Shown here in pieces: positions 1 to 7,192 of a stretch of 14,822 nt of DNA. Numbering within the stretch: position 1 is the stretch's first letter; every line of letters starts with the position of its first letter. The notes below the pieces were generated by a model, which was not told the origin of the DNA, did not search any database, and saw only the letters and a list, made by a program, of their open reading frames with translations. Made by a program: the position numbers and the translations under genes. Location of the stretch: positions 1 to 14,822 of the forward strand of contig JADGIZ010000378.1 in NCBI GenBank assembly GCA_027604665.1, given 5' to 3'. Origin of the DNA: Polyrhizophydium stewartii. Taxonomy: Eukaryota > Chytridiomycota > Chytridiomycetes > Rhizophydiales.

Positions 1-1791
1 GCCCTGCGCAGGCGCCGCGCGCGCCGCGTGCGGGCCGCAGACGAGCGCAAGCGGCGCGCAGAGGCCGCCGCCCTCGCTCGCGCGAGCGGCTTCCACGCCC
101 GGCGGCTGCTGCTGCGCGCCGTGTCCGCCTGGGCCGCCCGCGCCATCGCACGACGTGCGTGTCTCCCCCTGCGCGGTCTCCCCCGTGCTGTCTCCCCCGA
201 TCTGTCTCCCCACGCGCTGACCCGCCCGCAGGCCACCAGCGCGAGCTCGCCGCTTCGCACGCCGCGCGCGCCGCCCAGATGCGCGCCTTCCTGGCCCAGC
301 TCGCCGCCCGCCACGCTGTCCCAGAGCCAAAGCCTCCGCAGGCACCTGTCGAGCCCGAGCCGCCCGAGAAGCAAGAGCCGCCTGGGCAGCTTGAGCAGCC
401 TAAGCAGTCCGAGCAACCAGCCCCGCCACCTCCCGCTGCACAAGACACCGCCGATCCACCCACCGGCCCAGAGCCTCGACAGACGCAGCCGCCAACGCCA
501 AAGCGCCGCATCGCACGGCCTGCCCCGCGTGACGACCATTTCATCCTCGGTAAGCCACTGCCTGCTCACGCATCCTGCGCATCTCGTTCAACTCGCTTAT
601 CTCACGCATCCCACGCATAGAAATGGAGCGCCGCCAGCGCGAGCGCGCCGAGCGCCGCGCCGCCGTTGCCGAGCAGCTGCGCCGCAAGCGCGAGGCCGAC
701 GAGGCGAGTGCCCCGCCTTCCACTGCCCACGCATTGCTATCCGCCAGCTTCTCGCCGCTGACAACGCTCAACCGCCGCAGGCCGCCCGCGCAGAGGCCGC
801 CCGTGCTGCACAGGAGCGCGCCGACGCCGAGCGTGCCCGCCTGGCGCTCGAGCGCCGCCGCGCAGAGGACGCAGCCCGCTTGGTACGTCGTCGACTTCTC
901 GCCCGAATCGACCGCCTCTCACGTCAACTCACTCGCCTCTGCCTCCATTGCAGAGGCTCGCAGAGATGCAGAAGCAGCGAGAAGCTTTGATAAAGCGCAT
1001 GCAGCTCGCCCGCGCTGCCCACATACGCATCATCATGCGCGTCTACGCCTTCCGCCCGTGGCGCGACTTTGTGCGCCGCCGCCGTGACGACGAGCAAGCC
1101 GCCGCCGCATTCCACTCGGCCTCGCTGCTGCGCCACGCAATGCGCATCTGGACCGCACGCACAGAAGCTGCCTGGGCCGCTGTCGAGCGCCGCGCTCACG
1201 CCGTCTTCCGCGCGCGGGCTCTCACCGCAAGCTTGCGCATCTGGCGCGCGGTGCGCAATCCCCGCCGGCTATTCGCGCCGCTCAGCCTCCATCACTGACC
1301 CGATCCGGCGCAGGCCGCCAAGCGCCATATGCAAGATGCCCTGATCTCTGAATACCACCACCGCAAGCACCTGGCTGCCGTCTTCCTTCGCGCTTGGGCA
1401 TCCAAGGCCGCTGCCGCTGCCGCCGCTCGCGCAGAGCTCGAAGCGCGGCTTTGCAGGCGGGCAGATGCCCTCGCTCGTCGGTTCGTGCCGCTTGCTGTTC
1501 CACAGTCTCACTGCCCCAAACTATACTCACACGCCCTGCAACAGCATCGTGCCCCGCAGATGCCTGCGCCGCTGGCGCCAGTTCGTGCAGGACCAAAAGG
1601 ACGAGCGATGGCGCGCCTTCCAGCGTGCTCAGCTGCAAGCCCGCGTCAAGGCAAGCCCGTAGCATGCCTCCCTCACATCCCGACCCGTAACGGCTGACTG
1701 ACCGCCCTGCGTCGCGCAGAGCATCCTCGACGAGACCCGCCATCTCGAGCGCACGATCGAGTCCGCCCACGTGGATCTCGACCTGTGGTGA
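1..1791 (+). CDS. Sfi1-like Trp-repeat coiled-coil protein, 5'-partial, eight exons visible
   Basis: The gene is cut by the left edge. Exons read as 1-154, 232-549, 621-703, 781-882, 954-1250, 1314-1480, 1560-1650 and 1720-1791, totalling 1284 bases (427 residues plus TGA), and every junction keeps phase. The product is rich in Arg, Ala and Glu, with long charged helices and one Pro/Glu/Gln-rich linker in exon 2. Helical repeats centre on Trp in the contexts AVSAW, FRPWRDF, MRIWTAR, LRIWRA, FLRAWAS and LRRWRQF. From the second Trp onward the spacing is 30, 31, 30 and 33 residues, the spacing expected of Sfi1-type repeats. In that family each repeat binds a centrin at centrosomes, spindle pole bodies or basal bodies. 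A basal-body role would suit a zoosporic fungus, but that is inference. Most introns are 60-80 bases with CTGAC- or CTCAC-like branch sequences. The third intron has an alternative GT-AG form (708-793). Another generic coiled-coil protein remains possible. Confidence 0.72.
704..780 (+). other. Candidate GC-AG intron in the Sfi1-like gene
   Basis: The exon ends in GAG and the intron would begin GCGAGT, which matches the usual donor consensus apart from C for T at position 2. It ends CCGCAG. Joining codon 703 to 781 is phase 0 and keeps the charged helix (ADE then AARAEAARAA). A GT-AG alternative, 708-793, also preserves phase but has the poorer donor GTGCCC and removes three residues. Sequence alone cannot settle which is used. 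Confidence 0.5.
1651..1719 (+). other. GC-AG intron in the Sfi1-like gene
   Basis: The exon ends in AAG and the intron begins GCAAGC, a strong GC-type donor. A CTGACTGAC branch-like sequence lies at about 1694-1702 and the acceptor is GTCGCGCAG. The join is phase 0 and connects ARVK to SILDETRHLERTIE, continuing the helix. The only nearby GT donor, at 1659, would shift the frame into Ser/Pro-rich low-complexity sequence. This is the better supported of the two GC-AG introns in this gene. Confidence 0.65.
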
Positions 1792-1937
1792 CCGTGCAGC
1801 CCGAATGAACCGTGCATCCACGCCTCCCCCGCCGATCGCGCTGCCCCATCCACGCCCCACCTCCATCCCGAGCAGCCCACTCCCCAGACCTTGCAAGCCG
1901 CCCAGCTCGCGGCTTACCTCAGCTCACTTCATTTCAG
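1771..1937 (+). other. Possible intron joining the Sfi1-like gene to the next gene
   Basis: A good acceptor (GCTCACTTCATTTCAG) ends at 1937, only 12 bases before the ATG at 1950. Reading from 1938 is in frame with the downstream protein (LLPEMRIG). A phase-0 donor, GTGGAT, sits at 1771 inside the last exon of the upstream gene. Splicing the two would remove that gene's stop and fuse both reading frames. The intron would be 167 bases, longer than its neighbours, and the donor is weak. Alternatively the acceptor serves a 5'-UTR intron of the downstream gene, or is unused. Confidence 0.35.
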
Positions 1938-1949
1938 CTCCTCCCGGAG

Positions 1950-4568
1950 ATGCGCATCGGCAGGCTGCGCACGGCAACGCTCGCGAGCATCATCAAGTCT
2001 ATCGAGGACGAGGTCAAGTACCTCGACCGCCGCGACGCAGAAGCGGCTCGTGCATCGCAGACGGGCGACCATGCCCGCGCATCGCAGTCAAGCGACCGTC
2101 CCCGCGCATCGCAGTCGAGCGACCGTCCCAGCCCTCAGCCGCCGGCATCGGACCCGCCGTCCGCCCAGCGGCCCAGCACCCAGGGCTCTGACCCGTTCCC
2201 GCTGCGCAGCCAGAAGCAGTACTTCCCGGCCACCAGCGACAGCCCGCTGTTCCGCCTCGTGACCGTCATGCACTCGAGCCTGTCGCTCGCGAGCCTCGAC
2301 GCCGCTGCCGCCGATGCAGCCGCCTCCGTCTCGGACGCTGCTGCTGCCACCGCCGCCGCCGCTGCTGCTGCTGCCAGTACCACCACCACCACCACTTCAT
2401 CGACCGTTGCTGCCGCCCATCGACCGGCTGCCGGCGGCCCTGCATCGCGCGGATCCACGCCTGCAAGGCACATTGACTCGCCCGGCGCCGACGAGCCCAT
2501 GGCGCGCCGCCGCATGTGGTGGCAGCAGCACCGCGGCCGATCCGAGGCCGTGCTGCTCGCCGCCAGTGCCATTGCCGACGCCGCGCAGGGCCCTGTGCGA
2601 CAGGACCGTCGCACCAGCAGTATGCCGGACATGGGCGTCGCCATCGGCCCGCTGCCGCCGCTGCCGCCGCTGCCGCCGCTGCCGCCGCTGCCTTCCTTGC
2701 CGGGTCGTCAGTCCTCTCAGCTGGACCGCCGCTCGTCTGTTGCGTCCGGACACCGCCCGTCCGCCCCGTCTGACCACCGCCCGTCGGCTAGCATCGCCGC
2801 CGCCGCGAGCATTGTCGCCCGCGCCGTGTCGATCCCGTCGCTGCCCACGCCGCTGCACCCCTCGCCGCGGCCGTCGACCGTCGCCGCGTCGGCGGGAGTC
2901 CCGGATCCTCCCGCGCCGCCACCGCCGCCGCCGCATCAGCAGCAGCAGCAGCAGTCGCAACCCCAGCAGCAGCCGCCTCGCGCCTCGGACGCGTCGCGGC
3001 AGGCATCGCGCCTGTCGCGCGCGTCGGGCACGCCCACACTCCCCTGGGAGCACGAGTACGCGCACATCGACACCGACTGGAGCATGCAAGCCATGGACGT
3101 GCTCTACAACGCAAGCTTCTACGACTACATCCGCGACGAGCGCAACCTGGACCTCACCGCGCCGCGGCTCGCGCGTCTGGTCAAGGAGTACAAGCCCAAG
3201 CAAGTAGCGACGGCGCTGCGGTGGATGGTGCAGGGCTGGAGCGTGCAGACCACCGCGCGTCTGCTCGCAACGGTGTTCGCCGACTGGCTGCCGGATCTCG
3301 CTGGGTGTGTGTTTGCCCTGCTGTGTCGCGACTGGCCCATGCAGCCCCAGATTGGCCTGTGCGTTGCGTACTTGCTGCATGTCGAGCCGCCAGCCGTGTG
3401 CGCGCTGTTTGTGCGCAGTCTCGGCGGCGTGTGGGGCGTCGAGCGCACCGTCGAGCTCATTGGGTACCTCGACGGCATGCTCGAGTGGGACGAGCCCTTC
3501 TTCAGAGAGTTTATTGTCGTGTACTCGGGGCTACTCTCGGGTGCGGGCGATGGCGCGATTGCTGGCGGCGGCGGCGGCGGCGGTGGAGTCGCGGCTGTGC
3601 AGGGCGGGCTGCAGCTGCTAGCCGCGTCGGCAGTGCATGCGCGCAGCCCGAGACACCGCCGCGGTCATGCGGAAGGCGGCAGCCCCGCAGCAGACCTGCC
3701 GCGTCCGCCGTCGCGGTGCAGCAACGAGCGGCCAGCGGACGCGCTGCGCTCGAGCGGCCGCGCCAACCAGGCTCGTCCGTCGTCGGCGTCGGTGTCGTCG
3801 GCGGCCACGTCCCCGCGCGGCTCGGACGCAGTCAGCGACGGCCGCACCCCGCAGGCTGGATCCGACGACCGCGGGATCGCTGATGCGGCTGATGGCTACG
3901 GCGATGGATGTGCTGGTGCAAGCGGCTCGCGTGGGTCGCAGGCGACCATCGACTCGGAGCCACTCTACGCGCAGCTCCACCGCACGAGCGACGCCAGCAG
4001 AGGCGCCTCTATGCCCGTTCGCGACGACGGCAATGACGCCAGCAGCAGCGATGAGGACCAGGACGATCACGATGACGACGACGACCAGGACGACGACGAT
4101 GTGGGCAGCACGGCCGATAGCCATGAATCGAGTTCGTCGCTCTTGTCCCGCCTGTACGCAAAGAACCTTGAGCTCGCCTCGCACAAGCTGGTGAGTCCAC
4201 GCCTCCTCCCAAGGCATCAACAACAACACCACTACCACCACCAACCCGCGCGCTGACGAGTGCCGTGCGCTGACACGCCTCCACCCGGCATCATGCGCAC
4301 GCTCAAAAAGGCACTCGCCAACGCCCAGATGTCCCTCGCAGAATTCGAGCTCGCTGCGATGCGCCACAACGCAGCCTGCGAGACGTGCCAAGCGGCCCGG
4401 CCGTGCGCGGCGCTCGACGCCCTGCGCGCGCAGCTGGCCGAGATCATGCAGCGCGTTGTGGCCGTTGCGAGTGACGCTGGCGTTGACCTGCGTGTTGGCG
4501 GGCGCTCTTGCGAGCATGGGGATGCTGGGGCCGGCACGCTGCGTGGCGATTCGTCTGCGGATGCATGA
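1950..4568 (+). CDS. Large disordered protein with a Trp-rich helical domain, two exons
   Basis: Exons are 1950-4190 and 4329-4568 (826 residues). The donor is GTGAGT at 4191 and the acceptor CAG at 4328, phase 0. An acceptor at 4310 would also stay in frame and add six residues. I do not recognise the family. The N-terminus is one charged helix (LASIIKSIEDEVKYLDRRDAE). Residues 33-363 are Ser/Pro/Ala-rich and disordered, with three 9-residue RASQSSDR-type repeats, poly-Thr, a PLPPLPP array and poly-Gln. Residues about 364-530 form the only ordered block: alpha-helical, Trp-rich, with recurring (V/R)DW- and QGW-like segments (ALRWMVQGWS, LCRDWPMQ, GGVWGVER, MLEWDEPFF). After it come poly-Gly, another Ser-rich region, an Asp/Glu tract near residues 700-722, and a C-terminal helix with CETC. 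The protein could be a scaffold: the Pro array resembles SH3, EVH1 or profilin ligands, which is inference. The start chosen is the first ATG of the frame, but fusion to the upstream gene is possible. Confidence 0.72.
2046..2126 (+). repeat. 27-base tandem repeat, three copies, coding
   Basis: Three consecutive 27-base units (2046-2072, 2073-2099, 2100-2126) encode ARASQTGDH, ARASQSSDR and PRASQSSDR. The last two units are almost identical in DNA, which suggests replication slippage in a disordered Ser/Arg/Asp-rich stretch. Confidence 0.85.
2652..2690 (+). repeat. (CTGCCGCCG)n minisatellite encoding a proline array
   Basis: A 9-base unit is repeated four times plus a partial copy and encodes Pro-Leu-Pro-Pro-Leu-Pro-Pro. 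Such arrays are known ligands for SH3, EVH1 and profilin-type domains. The near-perfect repeats make copy number likely to vary between strains. Confidence 0.85.
2937..2954 (+). repeat. (CAG)6 trinucleotide repeat, poly-Gln
   Basis: Six CAG codons follow a poly-Pro stretch and a His, and a shorter CAG run follows at about 2969. The repeat is in the coding frame. Confidence 0.8.
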
Positions 4569-4855
4569 ATGAGCGTTTGTACGTGTGGACGTGTGGGGAT
4601 CCGTGGTGTCACGGGTTGGCCGGTATGAGATTAAAAGTTGTGGTATAAACGGCTTGTGTTCTGTGATACGCGTTGGTTTAATGGTCGCATGGGTAAGCGC
4701 GGTGCGCAGACGGACCAATGCGTTTGCGCGGGTTGGCAGGACCATCGGCAATGCAGCAACGCAACCTTGAGATGTGCACGGCTTCCGGCTTTGTTCACGA
4801 CCCAAAGTTCGACCAGATTGCGCTCGCGCGGGGTCGGTCTGGTCGCTGCGCTGCG
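4569..4855. other. Intergenic region between convergent genes
   Basis: This is the space between the stop of the plus-strand gene at 4568 and the left edge of the tandem repeat at 4856. It is visibly more AT-rich than the flanking coding DNA around 4615-4690. It presumably holds the 3' UTR of the plus-strand gene. I see no AATAAA signal, no convincing RNA gene and no credible ORF. Confidence 0.6.
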
Positions 4856-5001
4856 CATGAACGGCCTCTGGGCGGCACGCTCTGCGCTGCACAAGGCTCT
4901 GCCACCCTTGGCACTTGGCGGTTGACCTAATGAGCCGCCTGTGCACTATGTGTTCTCGCAAATCCGCTTCATTCTGCAAATTGCTGCCGGCTGCTCGGCA
5001 T

Positions 5002-6537
5002 TCAAGCAGCAGAGATCAGCTCGCGGGCCAACTCAATGTCGCCATTGTGCCACTTGGTGTCGGGCAGGTGCCAGAGCAGCCACCTCATGGCAGCGACTTT
5101 GTTGAGTCGCGTAGCCACTCGCATGACGTCCGCCGGCGTGGGGCTGCCCAGCACATCCGGCGAGCCGAACCACTCAATCACGCCGTCCGCCTGCTGCGCG
5201 CCGATCTTGGACACCTTGTGCGCGCGCAGCATGCCGGGAACGCGCTTGCGGAACCACGACAGCAGGTGAAGCTGGCCACTCTTGACTGCGCAAGTGATGT
5301 GATCGGATGTCAGGCGCACACCCGTGTTGCCAAACATCCACTCGAGCACGTCGACGTGGCCGCCCTCGATCGCCTTGCGCATGACGGCGACCGTGATGGC
5401 CTCTGGCGCGAGCGCATGGATGCACTTGATCACGGCAAGGCGGCCATGCTGCGCAGCGGCCTGGGCTGCATCGGCAATGACACCTTCGCTGCGATACCTG
5501 TGCAGGAAGACGACAACGCCGGCGTGGCCGTTCTCGGCCGCCTTGAGCATTGCCCTGCTCGTGCAGCCCTCGGTGCGATTGTTGTGCAGGAACTCAACAA
5601 CGCCAAGGTGGCCCTTCTCGGCAGCGAGATCCATGGCGTCGGTCGTGCAGCCTTCAGTGCGGTTGGCGTGCAGCCACTTGAGTGTGTCAAGTTGGTTGAA
5701 CTTGGCGGCCCGGTCCATGGCATCGGTCGTGCAGCCCTCGGTGCGGTTGGCGTGCAGCCACTTGACGCAATCAAGCGCGTTGTTGCCGGCCGCCCAATCC
5801 ATCACCTCTGCTGTCCATGTGCCGTTTGGCATGCGCTTTGCAAGCCACTTGAGCACCTCGATGTGGCCAGACCATGCAGCGAGCCAGGGATGATCAACAC
5901 CAAGCCTTGCGATCCTGCGCTCGTCGACGAGATACTTGAGCATCGCGATGCTGCCGCAGTGCGCAGCCATATGTGAGAGATGCTGTGCCGCATTGAAATC
6001 AAGCAGGTCGATCCACCAGTTGAGAATCGCAGCTTGGTCGAGGCCGTCCTTGACAAAGTCGAGGCCGAGTGCCTTGACGCGGACATACATGCTGCGCGTG
6101 TGCAGCAGCCAGAACGGCTTGTAGTGAATAGTGTCCTTGAACTTCTCGAACGGCAGAATGCGGAGGTCGCCCTGCCAGTCGAGCTCAAAGGCATCGGATA
6201 CAACCTGATTGAACTTCGACGTGTCGAGGCTCTTGATGCGGTTGTTGACAAACTGCGTGAGAGCGCCGGCGTGCGCAAGGATCATTTCCTGGATCTCGGC
6301 TGGTATGCGGTCCCACTCGTTGGTCGCCGTCGGACGGATGCGAGCAGCCTGGTCGCCCCCACCGGCAAGTCCGCCGAGCAACGACGACGTGGGCTCCCTG
6401 GCGAGGCACTCGTGCAGGTAGTCGTTCTGCTCCTGGAGCATCAAGAGGGCGGCTTCGAGGTCATTGAGGCAAGCAACCAGGGTAGTCGGGCCCGCGGCCA
6501 GTGCGGTGGCGAGAGAGCGCTCGGTCCAATAGGTCAT
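5002..6537 (-). CDS. F-box-like/ankyrin-repeat protein, tandem copy A
   Basis: This is an intronless 511-residue reading frame. The start is ATG at 6537; an in-frame TTG 12 codons upstream is unlikely to be used in a eukaryote. Residues 1-50 form a helix with LLMLQEQ heptads. Residues 73-101 (NEWDRIPAEIQEMILAHAG...) resemble a short F-box. LDWQGDLRILPF at 119-130 is shared with all paralogs here. From about 185 to 490 there are ankyrin-type repeats with AAxxGHxxVVxFLH cores. From residue 261 the repeats fall at 261, 289, 317, 345, 373 and 401, exactly 28 residues apart rather than the canonical 33. In known families an F-box recruits Skp1 and a cullin ligase while the ankyrin repeats bind the target. 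That role here is inference, because the F-box is weak. The copy at 7193-8728 is a recent duplicate. Confidence 0.9.
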   Translation of the reverse strand: MTYWTERSLATALAAGPTTLVACLNDLEAALLMLQEQNDYLHECLAREPTSSLLGGLAGGGDQAARIRPTATNEWDRIPAEIQEMILAHAGALTQFVNNRIKSLDTSKFNQVVSDAFELDWQGDLRILPFEKFKDTIHYKPFWLLHTRSMYVRVKALGLDFVKDGLDQAAILNWWIDLLDFNAAQHLSHMAAHCGSIAMLKYLVDERRIARLGVDHPWLAAWSGHIEVLKWLAKRMPNGTWTAEVMDWAAGNNALDCVKWLHANRTEGCTTDAMDRAAKFNQLDTLKWLHANRTEGCTTDAMDLAAEKGHLGVVEFLHNNRTEGCTSRAMLKAAENGHAGVVVFLHRYRSEGVIADAAQAAAQHGRLAVIKCIHALAPEAITVAVMRKAIEGGHVDVLEWMFGNTGVRLTSDHITCAVKSGQLHLLSWFRKRVPGMLRAHKVSKIGAQQADGVIEWFGSPDVLGSPTPADVMRVATRLNKVAAMRWLLWHLPDTKWHNGDIELARELISAA

Positions 6538-6603
6538 GCTCAAGGAAAGTGTATTTGGCGGGAGTCGATGCAAAGTCGCCAGTCATCACAACAAGAAACT
6601 TCT

Positions 6604-6616
6604 GGGAACGGTTCCC
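6604..6616. promoter_or_regulatory. Perfect palindrome upstream of ankyrin copy A
   Basis: GGGAAC-G-GTTCCC has perfect 6-base arms and lies 67 bases upstream of the ATG at 6537. It is conserved base for base in the duplicate at 8795-8807. It has the form of a dimeric transcription-factor site, but no factor can be named. Confidence 0.4.
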
Positions 6617-6664
6617 ACAACAAACATCGGCGCGGCCATGCCTTCCCAGCATGGTGCCTGCCCT

Positions 6665-6682
6665 CGAGACGCTGGCGTCTCG
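6665..6682. promoter_or_regulatory. 8-base-arm inverted repeat upstream of ankyrin copy A
   Basis: CGAGACGC-TG-GCGTCTCG is a perfect inverted repeat 128 bases upstream of the ATG at 6537. It is unchanged in the second unit (8856-8873). It could be a protein-binding site or a hairpin in the 5' leader. Confidence 0.35.
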
Positions 6683-7192
6683 CTCTCTTGTCCGTTGGGC
6701 ACGGCCAGTGCTGAGTGATGCCTGCATCGAGTTCACGCCGGCATCAATCTGCCGAGAGGCCGCATCTCGCTCGTGCTTTCGTCGGGAATCGCCGGCATTC
6801 ACGGCCTTGTGTCGCACACCATGCGAGCGCAGCGATGTCCTCCACAATGCCAGCCAGCGCACGCCGTCGGCCGCATCAAGTCAGCACAATCGATGCTCAC
6901 CGCATCGCAGAATTCCTAAAGTCAGTGCTCTCACTCAGAGCCGATGCCGACATGCCTTGCAGACACGGCTGATTCATTCATGATTGGATCTCCGTCGGCC
7001 ACCTCGCCCCTTGCCCGACATGAACGATCCTGCTCATTTGATTGGGCATGAGCGGCCTCTGGGCGGCACGCTCTGCGCTGCACAAGGCTCTGCCATCCTT
7101 GGTACTTGGCGGTTGACCCAATGAGCCGCCTGTGCACTATGTGTTCTCGCAAATCCGCTTCACTCAGCAAACCGCTGGCAGCTTCTCGGCAT
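6683..7192. other. Intergenic region between ankyrin copies A and B
   Basis: This holds the distal upstream sequence of copy A, the unit junction at 7046/7047 and the 3' flank of copy B. Several ORFs of 80-160 codons run through it on both strands and persist in both units. They lack recognisable domains and good ATG contexts, and recent duplication explains their conservation. I find no TATA box or RNA gene. Confidence 0.5.

Larger units (their letters stand above)
4856..7046. repeat. Tandem duplication, unit 1 (2191 bases)
   Basis: Unit 1 holds one minus-strand ankyrin gene (5002-6537) with its upstream region and aligns to unit 2 at a constant offset of 2191 from end to end. The start, the stop, the flanking palindromes and the boundary sequence all shift by exactly that amount, so no net indel is visible. 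The left edge begins with the 35-base sequence CATGAACGGCCTCTGG... at 4856-4890. Sequence left of 4856 does not match the corresponding position of unit 2. Confidence 0.92.

Noticed and set aside
4665..4745. tRNA-like stretch (GGTTTAATGGTCGCATGGG resembles a D arm)
   Set aside because: No matching acceptor stem, anticodon arm or TTCGA-type T loop can be drawn.
4915..5976. Plus-strand ORF of 353 codons opposite ankyrin copy A, repeated at 7106-8167
   Set aside because: It mirrors the ankyrin repeats on the other strand (a VQPLExxxxxxLGGPVHGIGRAA pattern), as expected for the complement of a repetitive gene. Its presence in both units follows from the duplication.
6538..6573. In-frame upstream extension of ankyrin copy A starting at TTG (MHRLPPNTLSLS), also in copy B
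   Set aside because: TTG is not a credible eukaryotic start, and ATG at 6537 (8728 in copy B) gives the family-like N-terminus. The extension is probably 5' leader.
6501..6983. 160-codon plus-strand ORF overlapping the upstream region of copy A, same length at 8692-9174
   Set aside because: It begins at GTG rather than ATG and has no recognisable domain. Its conservation is explained by the recent duplication.
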